Origin: Mycobacterium yunnanensis
Lineage (GTDB): Bacteria; Actinomycetota; Actinomycetes; Mycobacteriales; Mycobacteriaceae
Direction of reading: 5' to 3'
Length of the DNA: 64,000 nucleotides
Assembly: GCF_025823185.1 (NCBI RefSeq)
Contig: NZ_JACKVK010000011.1
Span: forward strand, 558,615-622,614
Positions 29,762 through 39,456 of this stretch are shown piece by piece; positions within the stretch are counted from its first letter, which is position 1, and each line of letters starts with the position of its first letter. The position numbers and the translations under genes were made by a program. The notes under the pieces are model-generated. The model saw only the letters and a list, made by a program, of their open reading frames with translations, was not told the origin of the DNA and searched no databases.

Positions 29762-30676
29762 GTGTACGACCAAGCCCCCGCCGACACCGATCCCTCCGAC
29801 CCGGGGTTCCGCATCGACCCCGTTCTCGCGAGGAGTTGGCTGCTGGTCAACGGTGCACAGCCCGACCGGTTCGCCCCGGCCGCCCACTCGCGCGCCGACA
29901 TCGTGGTCCTCGACATCGAAGACGCCGTCGCGCCGAAGGACAAGGACGTCGCCCGCGACAACGTGCACACCTGGCTGACCTCGGGGAATGACGACTGGGT
30001 GCGCGTCAACGGGTTCGGGACCCGGTGGTGGGCCGACGACCTGGAGATGCTGGCCGGCACGTCCGTCGGTGGGGTCATGCTGGCGATGGTCGAGAGCGTC
30101 GACCATGTCATCGAGACCGCCAAGCGCCTCCCGAACGTCCCGATCGTCGCGCTCGTCGAAACCGCGAGGGGGTTGGAGCGCATCACCGAGATCGCCGCGA
30201 CCAAGGGCACGTTCCGGCTCGCGTTCGGCATCGGCGACTTCCGCCGCGACACCGGCTTCGGCGACAATCCCGCCACGCTGGCCTACGCCCGGTCGCGTTT
30301 CACCATCGCGGCCAAGGCAGCTCACCTGCCCAGCGCAATCGACGGTCCGACCATCGGATCGAGCGCGCTCAAGCTCATCGAGGCCAGCGCCGTGTCGGTC
30401 GAGTTCGGCATGACCGGCAAGATTTGCCTGACTCCGGATCAGTGCCCCGCCGTGAACGAGGGACTGTCGCCGTCACAGGACGAAATCAGTTGGGCGACGG
30501 AATTCTTCGCCGAATTCCAGCGTGACGGCGGCGAGATCCGCAACGGCTCGGACCTACCCAGGATCGCGCGGGCCACCAAGATCCTCGACCTGGCCAAGGC
30601 CTACGGCATCCACACCTCCGAGTACGGCGACGAACCCGACCATGCCCCGGCGCCGTCGGACACCTACCACTTCTAG
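29762..30676 (+). CDS. HpcH/HpaI aldolase, CitE-like CoA ester lyase
   Basis: A 304-aa TIM-barrel lyase of the citrate-lyase-beta-like group that cleaves or condenses CoA thioesters such as malyl- or citramalyl-CoA. Metal and substrate positions are visible in VVLDIEDAV (about residue 46-54), the Arg in WVRVNGFGT, and the Glu in VALVETARGL. The start is a GTG at 29762. Its last four bases overlap the convergent membrane-protein gene. Confidence 0.85.
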   Translation: MYDQAPADTDPSDPGFRIDPVLARSWLLVNGAQPDRFAPAAHSRADIVVLDIEDAVAPKDKDVARDNVHTWLTSGNDDWVRVNGFGTRWWADDLEMLAGTSVGGVMLAMVESVDHVIETAKRLPNVPIVALVETARGLERITEIAATKGTFRLAFGIGDFRRDTGFGDNPATLAYARSRFTIAAKAAHLPSAIDGPTIGSSALKLIEASAVSVEFGMTGKICLTPDQCPAVNEGLSPSQDEISWATEFFAEFQRDGGEIRNGSDLPRIARATKILDLAKAYGIHTSEYGDEPDHAPAPSDTYHF

Positions 30677-31128
30677 TCGGTCCGGTCGCGGTGTCGCACC
30701 AGCGCCAGCAGGGCGCGGACGACTCCACGTCCGGCGTACAGCGCGGCGATGATCGACACCACGATCATCACGACGAACATGAGCAGCCAGTTGGCGCGGC
30801 TGTGGCTCACGTTCCACCAGACGACGGTGAACAGCACCGCGCAGACGAACACCACGATGTCGCGCCAGTTTCCCCGGTAGGACTGGGCGACCTCCAACAG
30901 CGACCGGTTCTTGTCGACCGCGGCGATCAGGTCGTCGACCCGGAGGTCGATGACGCGTTGCAGTTCGGCGCGCCGCTCGACTTGATCGGGCGGCAGCCGT
31001 TCCAGCAGATCCATGTCCTGCTTGATCATTCCGCGGACGTCGGGCGCACGCAGGTTGCCCGCCACGATGCCGAGGAGTGCGCCACCGGCGATCGGCGCTC
31101 CGGCGAGGGCGAAATCGGCGATCCCCAT
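30673..31128 (-). CDS. membrane protein of unknown function
   Basis: A 151-aa protein. A short hydrophobic, glycine-rich N-terminus (GAPIAGGALLGIVAG) precedes a charged helical region (residues 30-88) and two transmembrane helices (about 91-108 and 113-133), ending in a basic tail. No family recognised. It stands alone between convergent and codirectional genes. Confidence 0.7.
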   Translation of the reverse strand: MGIADFALAGAPIAGGALLGIVAGNLRAPDVRGMIKQDMDLLERLPPDQVERRAELQRVIDLRVDDLIAAVDKNRSLLEVAQSYRGNWRDIVVFVCAVLFTVVWWNVSHSRANWLLMFVVMIVVSIIAALYAGRGVVRALLALVRHRDRTD

Positions 31129-31187
31129 GGGTCCTCTCCTCCGTCAGGCCATGAGCGTAACGGCCGGCGCGGCCCGGTCGGGTCGGA

Positions 31188-31639
31188 TCAGGGCGTCAAC
31201 TGGGCGGCCACCGTCGCGCCCAAATTCCAGCACGCCTCGAGGTCAGCCTTCGTCGGTCGGCCCGAAACCACCACGTAGTCAGTGGCTTTGACCCAGCCCA
31301 GGCCGGTGGTGATGGCCGTGACACCTCGTTCGGCGCCCTCGGTGCCCTCGTTGCCGTGCACGTAGAGGCCGAACGGGCGGCCGCGCGTGGTGTCCAGGCA
31401 TGGGTAGTAGCAGACGTCGAACGCGTGCTTGAGCGCACCGCTCATGTAGCCCAGGTTGGCGGGGGTGCCCAACACGTACCCGTCCGCGGCGAGCACGTCG
31501 GCTGGCGACACCGTCAGCGCCGGCCGTCGCACCACCTCCACGCCCTCGATCTCGGGTGTGGTGGCTCCGGCCAGCACGGCTTCCAGCATCTCCTGGCAAT
31601 GAGGCGACGGCGTGTGGTGCAGGATCAGCAGCGTCGCGC

Positions 31640-31643
<4 letters not shown>
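31188..31643 (-). CDS. flavodoxin/NADPH-dependent FMN reductase-like protein (Rv2771c-like)
   Basis: A 151-aa flavodoxin-fold protein. It begins TLLILHHTPSPHCQEML, the FMN-phosphate loop region, and carries YVLGTPANLGYMSGALKHAFD, the isoalloxazine-binding segment of WrbA-like and FMN-reductase proteins. Likely a soluble FMN-dependent oxidoreductase with unknown partner. Last gene of the dapB-Rv2772c-Rv2771c run, its start overlapping the preceding stop by 4 nt. Confidence 0.85.
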
Positions 31644-32853
<1,210 letters not shown>

Positions 32854-32872
32854 CTACTTTGCGGCAGTGCCC

Positions 32873-34348
32873 TCAGCGGGGCAGGGCGGCCCTGGCCTTG
32901 AGGGCCAACCACAGCTCCATCCGGTCCTCGCCGTCGTCGAGGCGGCGGCCGGTCAACGCCGCTATTCGGTCAATTCGATTGCGAACGGTGTTGCGGTGCA
33001 ACGACAATCGCTGCGCAGCCGGATCCCACGCGCCGTTGACCCGCAGCCACTGGTCCAGGGTGCGCAACGACTCCAGCCGGTCGCGGGGGTCGAGGTGATC
33101 GAGCGGAGCCAGCACGGCGTCGGCGAACCCGCGCACGACCTCCGGCGGACCCAACGACAGCAGCAGCGACACCGTCTCGCCTTCGCTGGCGCTGACCACG
33201 CGACCGAGTTGCTCGCTGATCGGCAGCAGCGAACGCGCCTGCATCGCCGAGACCGCCAGCGTCTCCGGTGCGGTCACCGCGCCGATGCCCGCGGGCCGCC
33301 CGTCGGCGTGCGCCGCCACCGCCTTGGCCAGCGCCGCCGGATCGCAGTACGCCACCTCCACCGTGGCCCCATGCACCCGGACCAGCGCACCGTCCAGGCC
33401 CAGGTGCACGCGAAACGCCAGCGCATCCGGGTCGTCGGCCGAGATCACCGCGACCTGGAGGAACTCGCCGGTCAGCCCGATACTCGCCGAGAGATGTTGG
33501 GCTCGTTCACGTTTGATTCCTGGCCGCAGCAGCTGGGTCAGCACCTGGCCGCGTCTGCGCCACTCGGTCTGGTCGGACAGGTTGCGCCGCTCGACGTCCA
33601 GCGCGATCAGGGAGACCAGGACCGTCGAGGAGTTGCGCGACGTCGCATCCATGTCGGCACGGAGCACCACGTACGCCAAGGGGACGTCGGCACCAACGGC
33701 GTGCACTTCGACCTCGCCGACCATCGCCCAGCTACCGCGGCCCGCGCGTGGATCGAACGGGGCTCGGCAGGCGCGGTCGACGAAGGCGGGGTCCGCGGTC
33801 GACGTCGCCGCCAGCAGACGCCCGCGGCCGTCGCAGACGACGCAGGGCGTGTCGCTGGCCGCCGACCACGCCGACACCAGCGCGGCCAAGGGTGCGGCGT
33901 TGGTGGCGACCGCGGTCAGCGTGCGATTGATCTCCATCGCCGTCTGCAGATCGTGACGCTCCTGGGCGGCGATCGTCTCGAAGACCCACTTGGTGACGGC
34001 GATGAACGGCGTCTCGTCGGGCACCACGAGCAGCGGCACGCCGACCTCCTCGGCCGCCTGCCGCAGCTCGTCGGGGCAGTCCACATAGGGCAGGCCGTGC
34101 CCCACTCCCAGGGCCACACCCGCGACGCCGGCTGCGTCGCACTCCGAGAGGTAGTCCTGGCAGCGCGGCACGGTCATCGGCAACAGGAGGCCGACCGTCA
34201 TGAGCAGTTCGCCGCCGCGCAACCAGTCGCGCGGGGCCACCAGCTCCGACACGTGGGCGGAGGTGACGCGACGGCCCAGCCCGGTCGATCCGGCCACGAC
34301 GTGGAGGTTCAGGGTGGGATCGGCGACGACGTCGGCGACGGTGATCAC
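32873..34348 (-). CDS. PucR-family transcriptional regulator
   Basis: A 491-aa regulator with an N-terminal PucR domain (VITVADVVADPTL..., about residues 1-120), a middle GGDEF-like/GAF-like sensing region, and the C-terminal PucR helix-turn-helix (SLRTLDQWLRVNGAWDPAAQ...LHRNTVRNRIDRIAALTG, about 420-485). Relatives control purine, GABA and other nitrogen-compound catabolism. GTG 34348 follows a GGGGAGG ribosome-binding site. Divergent from a permease and ureohydrolase pair, its probable targets. Confidence 0.9.
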   Translation of the reverse strand: MITVADVVADPTLNLHVVAGSTGLGRRVTSAHVSELVAPRDWLRGGELLMTVGLLLPMTVPRCQDYLSECDAAGVAGVALGVGHGLPYVDCPDELRQAAEEVGVPLLVVPDETPFIAVTKWVFETIAAQERHDLQTAMEINRTLTAVATNAAPLAALVSAWSAASDTPCVVCDGRGRLLAATSTADPAFVDRACRAPFDPRAGRGSWAMVGEVEVHAVGADVPLAYVVLRADMDATSRNSSTVLVSLIALDVERRNLSDQTEWRRRGQVLTQLLRPGIKRERAQHLSASIGLTGEFLQVAVISADDPDALAFRVHLGLDGALVRVHGATVEVAYCDPAALAKAVAAHADGRPAGIGAVTAPETLAVSAMQARSLLPISEQLGRVVSASEGETVSLLLSLGPPEVVRGFADAVLAPLDHLDPRDRLESLRTLDQWLRVNGAWDPAAQRLSLHRNTVRNRIDRIAALTGRRLDDGEDRMELWLALKARAALPR

Positions 34349-34375
34349 GTCCCACCTCCCCGTTGTGCAATTCGC

Positions 34376-34409
34376 CCAATGGTAATGGACACATTGGCCA
34401 AATCGGCCA
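34376..34409. promoter_or_regulatory. candidate PucR operator with two dyads
   Basis: Two overlapping inverted repeats in the 134-bp divergent gap: CCAATG-N10-CATTGG and TGGCC-AAATC-GGCCA. Their position between pucR and the permease suits a shared operator. Evidence is symmetry and place only. Confidence 0.35.
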
Positions 34410-34482
34410 TGGCGAACGTCCGTCCGGGGGCGCAGGGTGACGTGCAACACCGTCCACTCCACCAACGCTGCGGGAGCCACCC

Positions 34483-35904
34483 ATGTCGTTCACCTCCCCC
34501 GGGGCCACCGAGAGCCGCACGGGATCGATGATCGAGACCAGGTCCATCGACTACGTGCCCGACGACGAACGCCACGGCAAGGTGTCCCACCAAGGCCCGT
34601 TCTGGTTCGTCGGCAACTTTCAGCCCTTCACCCTCGCACTTGGATTCGTCGGTCCCAGCCTCGGCCTGTCCCTGATGTGGACGATCGTCGCCGGGCTCGC
34701 CGGCATCGCCTTCGGCACGCTGTTCATGGCATTCCACGCCACCCAGGGGCCGGTGCTGGGGCTGCCCCAGATGATCCAGTCCCGCGCCCAGTTCGGGTAC
34801 CGCGGCGTGCTGCTCCCCCTGATCGGCACCCTGTTCACGTTCGTCGGCTTCAACGTCGTCGACGTCGTGATCATCAAGTCGGGTCTGGAATCCATCTTCG
34901 GCTGGAATCCCGTCGTGGTGGCAGTGGTCATCACCGTCATCGCCGCGCTGGTCGCCATCTTCGGACACGACCTGCTGCACAAGAGCTTTCGCGTACTCTT
35001 CTGGATCTCACTCCCGCTGTGGATCGTGCTGACGTGCGGCGTGCTGTTCGGCGGCGTGACCGGAACCGCCACCACCACGGGCGGTTTCACGTTCGTCGCG
35101 TTCCTGGTCCAGTTCAGCGTGGCGGCCTCCTACAACATCACCTACGCCCCGTACGTGTCCGACTACAGCCGTTACCTGCCGCGCGACACCAAGCCGTCCG
35201 CGATCATCGGTTCGGTCTTCGTCGGCGCCGCCGCGTCACCGGCCTGGCTGATCCCCCTTGGCGCGTGGATGGCCACCTACCTCGGCGCCAGCGACGCGCT
35301 GGCGGGCATCAACCAGACCGGCAACGACGTCTTCCCCTACCTGGGCAGCGTGCTGGCCGTCGTCTCCACCTTGGTGCTGGTGGCCACGATGGGACTGAAC
35401 GCCTACAGCGGAATGCTCACGGTCGTCACGGGTCTGGACTCACTGAAGTCGGTCACCCCGACGCGCAACCTGCGGGTGGTCACCATCCTGGTGCTCGCGG
35501 TCGCCTGGCTGGTGATGAGCTTGCTGCTGTCCGACGCGACCACCGCGCTCAACACCACGCTGCTGATCATGCTGTACCTGCTCGCCCCCTGGACCGCGGT
35601 GAACCTGACCGACTACTTCTTCGTTCGCCGCGGCCACTACGCGATCGCAGACCTGTTCACGCCCAACGGAATCTATGGAGCCTGGTCGTGGCGCGGGCTG
35701 GTGGCCTTCACCGCAGGCGTCCTGGCCGAGATCCCCTTCGTCGACCTGCCGTTCTTCGTGGGACCCGCCGCCACCGCACTCGGCGAGGTCGACGTCGCGT
35801 TCATCGTCGGCCTGCTGGTGTCCGGCGTGGTCTACATCGCCGTCACCCGATCGCTGGACGTCTCCGGCGAACTCGCATCCGTCGACTCCAAGGAGATCTC
35901 GTGA
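34483..35904 (+). CDS. NCS1-family purine/cytosine-type permease
   Basis: A 473-aa transporter with about 12 transmembrane helices of the nucleobase-cation-symport-1 family, which carries nucleobases, hydantoins, allantoin, thiamin or related compounds. Signature pieces are [19 protein letters not shown] (helix 1), [16 protein letters not shown] and [18 protein letters not shown] 34483 is 134 bp from pucR. The stop overlaps the GTG of the ureohydrolase gene (GTGA), so the imported compound is probably the ureohydrolase substrate or its precursor. Confidence 0.9.
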   Translation: MSFTSPGATESRTGSMIETRSIDYVPDDERHGKVSHQGPFWFVGNFQPFTLALGFVGPSLGLSLMWTIVAGLAGIAFGTLFMAFHATQGPVLGLPQMIQSRAQFGYRGVLLPLIGTLFTFVGFNVVDVVIIKSGLESIFGWNPVVVAVVITVIAALVAIFGHDLLHKSFRVLFWISLPLWIVLTCGVLFGGVTGTATTTGGFTFVAFLVQFSVAASYNITYAPYVSDYSRYLPRDTKPSAIIGSVFVGAAASPAWLIPLGAWMATYLGASDALAGINQTGNDVFPYLGSVLAVVSTLVLVATMGLNAYSGMLTVVTGLDSLKSVTPTRNLRVVTILVLAVAWLVMSLLLSDATTALNTTLLIMLYLLAPWTAVNLTDYFFVRRGHYAIADLFTPNGIYGAWSWRGLVAFTAGVLAEIPFVDLPFFVGPAATALGEVDVAFIVGLLVSGVVYIAVTRSLDVSGELASVDSKEIS

Positions 35905-36848
35905 CCGACCGCACCGTCATCGGGCCCCCCGACGCCAGCCGCGTCCCCCGCTACACCGAGCCGGCGACCTTCGCTCGACTGCCCCGCCTCGACCAGGTGA
36001 CCGATGCCGACGTGTGCATCGTCGGGATCCCGTTCGACAGTGGCGTGTCCTACCGGCCCGGCGCTCGCTTCGGCCCCGGCCATGTGCGGGCGGCCTCGAA
36101 GTTGTTGCGGCCCTACAATCCCGCCCTGGACGTCTCGCCGTTCGCCAACCAACAGGTCGCCGACTGCGGTGACATCGCCGTCAACCCCTTCGACATCGAG
36201 GATGCGGTCGCCACGATCGACTCGTCGATGACCGACCTGCGCAAGCACGGGTCGACGGTGCTCACCATCGGCGGTGATCACACCATCGCGCTGCCCATCC
36301 TGCGCTCGCTCGCCCGCGACCATGGGCCGATCGCCGTGCTGCACTTCGACGCCCACCTCGACACCTGGGACACCTACTTCGGCGCGCCCTACACGCACGG
36401 CACACCGTTTCGGCGGGCCAGCGAGGAGGGCCTGATCGACATGGAGCGCTCCCAGCACATCGGCATCCGCGGACCGCTGTACGGCAAGCAGGACCTCGAG
36501 GACGACGCCGTGCTGGGATTTCAGGTGATCCGTTCCGACGACTTCCAATTCGACGGGGTGAAGAGCATCGTCGACCGCATGCGGGCCCGCCTCGACGGTG
36601 GCCCGGTGTACGTCTCGGTCGACATCGACGTCCTCGACCCCGCCCACGCGCCGGGAACCGGGACACCGGAGGCCGGCGGCATGACCTCGCGCGAGCTGTT
36701 GAACACGCTGCGTGGGCTCGTCGGGCTGAACGTGGTCGGCGCGGACATCGTGGAAGTGGCCCCGGCCTACGACCACGCCGAGATCACGGGCATCGCCGCC
36801 GCGCACGTCGGTTACGAGCTGTTGTCGGTGCTGGCCGCCAACCGCTGA
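35901..36848 (+). CDS. ureohydrolase, agmatinase family
   Basis: A 315-aa binuclear metal hydrolase releasing urea from a guanidino compound. Metal-ligand motifs are complete: GGDHTIALP (about 122-130), FDAHLDTWD (about 146-154) and [14 protein letters not shown] (about 236-249). Best described as agmatinase-like; guanidinobutyrase, guanidinopropionase and guanidine hydrolase share the same ligands, so the substrate is open. Translationally coupled to the NCS1 permease. The last 37 bp overlap the 3' end of the convergent coiled-coil gene. Confidence 0.9.
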   Translation: MTDRTVIGPPDASRVPRYTEPATFARLPRLDQVTDADVCIVGIPFDSGVSYRPGARFGPGHVRAASKLLRPYNPALDVSPFANQQVADCGDIAVNPFDIEDAVATIDSSMTDLRKHGSTVLTIGGDHTIALPILRSLARDHGPIAVLHFDAHLDTWDTYFGAPYTHGTPFRRASEEGLIDMERSQHIGIRGPLYGKQDLEDDAVLGFQVIRSDDFQFDGVKSIVDRMRARLDGGPVYVSVDIDVLDPAHAPGTGTPEAGGMTSRELLNTLRGLVGLNVVGADIVEVAPAYDHAEITGIAAAHVGYELLSVLAANR

Positions 36849-37666
36849 CAGTCGGCCTCGGCGCCGTCGAGTGCAGTGGCCGCGGCGGTGACCCGCTCGG
36901 CCACGTCGGCGGCGGTCCGCGTGGCCGACTCAAGCGCCTCGTCGGCGGCCTCGAGCGCCTGTTCGGCGGCATCCAGCGATTCCAGGAGCTTCTCGTAACG
37001 ACGGCGGGCCGTGGCGAGCGTCGCGGTTCGCTGCGACACTTCCTCGACCGCCGCGTCGCGTGCCGACTCGGCGGCCTCGAGCTCCGCGGCCGCCCTGGAC
37101 CGACGCTCCTTGGCCTCGGCGACCTCGGCGCCCCGGTCGGGGTTCTTCGGAGCCTTCTGCGTGCGTGCGGGTGTCGGCCCCACGGCGGTGACCGTGCCGA
37201 ATTCCCCGAAGCCCGACCACCTCTCGGCCTTCTCGAGGCGACCCAGCCGCGCCGCGACATCCGCGTCGGCGACGGCGGCCTGCAGCGTGCCCACGACGTC
37301 GTCACGCAGCGCAGCCGTCGGGTGCGCGACGCCGGCCGCGGCGAAGCCCGTGCGCACCAGCTCCTCGAGCAGCCGACGTTGTGCCGCCGACGCCTCGCGA
37401 ATCCCGTTGCCGTCCATGGCCGCGTGGGCGGCGCGCAGCCGGCTGGACAGTTCGCCGAGTCTGTCCCTGGCGGTGGGGTCGGCCCGGACCAACGCGTTGA
37501 CCACCCAGGCGGCGGCCGTCGGGCGCCGAGCGGCGCCGATCACCTTGGCACCCTTGGTGTCTCCGCGCTTCTTGGCTGCGGCCACCAGCTGCGTGCGCAA
37601 TTCGGTGAACTCGGCCGGGTCGACGCCGTAGAGCCGGTCGAGGTCTTCTGCCTGCCCGCCGGTCAC
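36812..37666 (-). CDS. coiled-coil protein of unknown function
   Basis: A 284-aa actinobacterial protein. The N-terminal half ([25 protein letters not shown]...AWVVNALVR) is a conserved helical domain; residues about 165-280 are an Ala/Glu/Arg-rich coiled coil. Not recognised functionally. The GTG at 37666 overlaps the stop of the AldR gene (GTGA), so it is co-transcribed with it. It converges on the ureohydrolase gene with a 37-bp overlap. Confidence 0.75.
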   Translation of the reverse strand: MTGGQAEDLDRLYGVDPAEFTELRTQLVAAAKKRGDTKGAKVIGAARRPTAAAWVVNALVRADPTARDRLGELSSRLRAAHAAMDGNGIREASAAQRRLLEELVRTGFAAAGVAHPTAALRDDVVGTLQAAVADADVAARLGRLEKAERWSGFGEFGTVTAVGPTPARTQKAPKNPDRGAEVAEAKERRSRAAAELEAAESARDAAVEEVSQRTATLATARRRYEKLLESLDAAEQALEAADEALESATRTAADVAERVTAAATALDGAEADCQRLAASTDNSS

Positions 37667-38178
37667 AGCGGCGACGCCCCCCGCAAGTGCTCGAAGATCA
37701 GCGACGTCTGAGTGCCCGCCACGTCGGCGTCGGAGTTCAAATTCTCCACGACGAAGGACCGCAGGTCGTCGGTGTCGCGCGCGGCCACGTGCAGCAGGAA
37801 GTCGTCGGCCCCGGCCAGGAAGTAGACGTCCATCACCTGCGGTCGGGTACGGATGTTCTGGATGAATGCGCCGATCTTGCCGCGGGCGTTGGCTTGCAGG
37901 CTGACCGAGACCATCGCCTGCAGGGGCAGCCCGATCGAGCCCGGGTCGATGTCGGCGTGGAAACCGCGGATGACGCCGATCTCCTGCAGGCGCCGCACCC
38001 GTCCGTGACAGGTCGACGGGGCGATGCCGACGAGGTCGGCCAGCGCGGTGTTCGACATCCTCGCGTCACGGTGCAGCGCGGTCAACAGACGCCGGTCGGT
38101 GGCATCGAGCTCGACGGGGCGAACATTCTTCGACGGCTCCGGGGCCGAAGGGACCATCTTCGAAGATCGTTCTGCCAT
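37663..38178 (-). CDS. aldR: Lrp/AsnC-family regulator AldR
   Basis: A 171-aa Lrp/AsnC regulator: HTH at about residues 28-75 (DATDRRLLTALHRDARMSNTALADLVGIAPSTCHGRVRRL is split across it) and a RAM ligand domain (about 90-160). It is divergent from ald, as Rv2779c is from Rv2780, where AldR represses ald and is relieved by amino acids such as alanine. ATG 38178. Confidence 0.92.
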   Translation of the reverse strand: MAERSSKMVPSAPEPSKNVRPVELDATDRRLLTALHRDARMSNTALADLVGIAPSTCHGRVRRLQEIGVIRGFHADIDPGSIGLPLQAMVSVSLQANARGKIGAFIQNIRTRPQVMDVYFLAGADDFLLHVAARDTDDLRSFVVENLNSDADVAGTQTSLIFEHLRGASPL

Positions 38179-38201
38179 GAGCCGACTTTATCGAATCTCC
38201 C

Positions 38202-38225
38202 GCGAATGCGTTGCCATGTATTCGC
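38202..38225. promoter_or_regulatory. candidate AldR operator
   Basis: GCGAAT-N12-ATTCGC is a perfect inverted repeat in the 93-bp gap between aldR and ald. The dyad and place fit an Lrp-type site; several partly similar half-sites nearby would fit cooperative binding. Confidence 0.4.
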
Positions 38226-38271
38226 ACGTTCTTCACAATTCAACCAACAGGTGTCGACCCAAGGAGCTGTC

Positions 38272-39390
38272 ATGCGCGTCGGAGTCCCGACTGAGATCAA
38301 GAACAACGAGTACCGGGTGGCGATCACCCCGGCCGGGGTGGCCGAACTGAGCCGTCGCGGTCACGACGTACTCGTCCAGGCCGGTGCCGGCGAGGGCTCG
38401 GCGATCTCGGACACCGACTTCAAGGCCGCCGGCGCGCAGATCGTCGACGGAGCCGACCAGGTCTGGGCCGAGGCCGACCTGCTGCTCAAGGTCAAGGAGC
38501 CCATCGAGGCCGAGTACGGCCGCATGCGCAAGGGCCAGACGCTGTTCACCTACCTGCACCTCGCCGCGTCGCGGCCGTGCACCGACGCGCTGATGGCGTC
38601 GGGCACCACGTCGATCGCCTACGAGACGGTGCAGACCGCCGACGGAGCGCTGCCGCTGCTGGCCCCCATGAGCGAGGTCGCGGGCCGGCTGTCGGCTCAG
38701 GTTGGCGCGTACCACCTGATGCGCACCCAGGGCGGCCGCGGCGTCCTGATGGGCGGCGTGCCCGGTGTCGCGCCGGCCGAGGTCGTCGTCGTCGGCGGCG
38801 GCGTCGCCGGGTACAACGCGGCCCGCGTCGCCAAGGGCATGGGCGCGCACGTCACCGTGTTCGACCTCAACGTCAACACGCTGCGCAAGATCGACAACGA
38901 GAACGGCGGTGGCATCGAGACGCGCTACTCGTCGTCACTGGAACTGGAGGAGGCCGTCAAGCAGGCCGACCTGGTCATCGGCGCAGTGCTGATCCCGGGC
39001 GCCAAGGCGCCCAAGCTGGTCACCAACTCGACCGTCGCGGGCATGAAGTCCGGTGCCGTACTGGTCGACATCGCAATCGACCAGGGTGGCTGCTTCGAGG
39101 ACTCCAAGCCCACCACCCACGACGACCCCACCTTCGCCGTGCACGACACGGTGTTCTACTGCGTGGCCAACATGCCAGGCGCCGTTCCGCGCACGTCGAC
39201 CTTCGCCCTGACCAACGCGACGATGCCGTACGTGGTCAAGCTGGCCGACAAGGGCTGGAGGGCCGCCTGTGCCGCCGACTCGGCCCTGGCCAAGGGGCTG
39301 TCGACTCACGAGGGCGCGCTGGTCTCCGAGCAGGTCGCGGCCGATCTGGGCCTGCCGTTCACCGATCCGGCCGGGCTGCTGCTGGTCTAG
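38272..39390 (+). CDS. ald: alanine dehydrogenase
   Basis: A 372-aa NAD-dependent enzyme interconverting L-alanine and pyruvate plus ammonia, used in alanine catabolism and redox balance under low oxygen. Start [16 protein letters not shown], substrate Lys in LLLKVKEP, active-site His in YLHLAAS, Rossmann motif [16 protein letters not shown] and VDIAIDQGG are all present. ATG 38272 follows AAGGAG. A terminator hairpin lies 20 bp beyond the stop. Confidence 0.97.
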   Translation: MRVGVPTEIKNNEYRVAITPAGVAELSRRGHDVLVQAGAGEGSAISDTDFKAAGAQIVDGADQVWAEADLLLKVKEPIEAEYGRMRKGQTLFTYLHLAASRPCTDALMASGTTSIAYETVQTADGALPLLAPMSEVAGRLSAQVGAYHLMRTQGGRGVLMGGVPGVAPAEVVVVGGGVAGYNAARVAKGMGAHVTVFDLNVNTLRKIDNENGGGIETRYSSSLELEEAVKQADLVIGAVLIPGAKAPKLVTNSTVAGMKSGAVLVDIAIDQGGCFEDSKPTTHDDPTFAVHDTVFYCVANMPGAVPRTSTFALTNATMPYVVKLADKGWRAACAADSALAKGLSTHEGALVSEQVAADLGLPFTDPAGLLLV

Positions 39391-39409
39391 GGCGCTGGCA
39401 CCCTCCGTG

Positions 39410-39436
39410 GCCCGACCGGCTTGGCGTCGGTCGGGC
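39410..39436. terminator. hairpin between convergent ald and S8 protease genes
   Basis: An 8-bp perfect stem GCCCGACC / GGTCGGGC with an 11-nt loop in the 66-bp convergent gap. There is no U-tract, as usual in mycobacteria; it could serve both strands. Confidence 0.6.
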
Positions 39437-39456
39437 GACGTGCGTCTCCGACTGCG

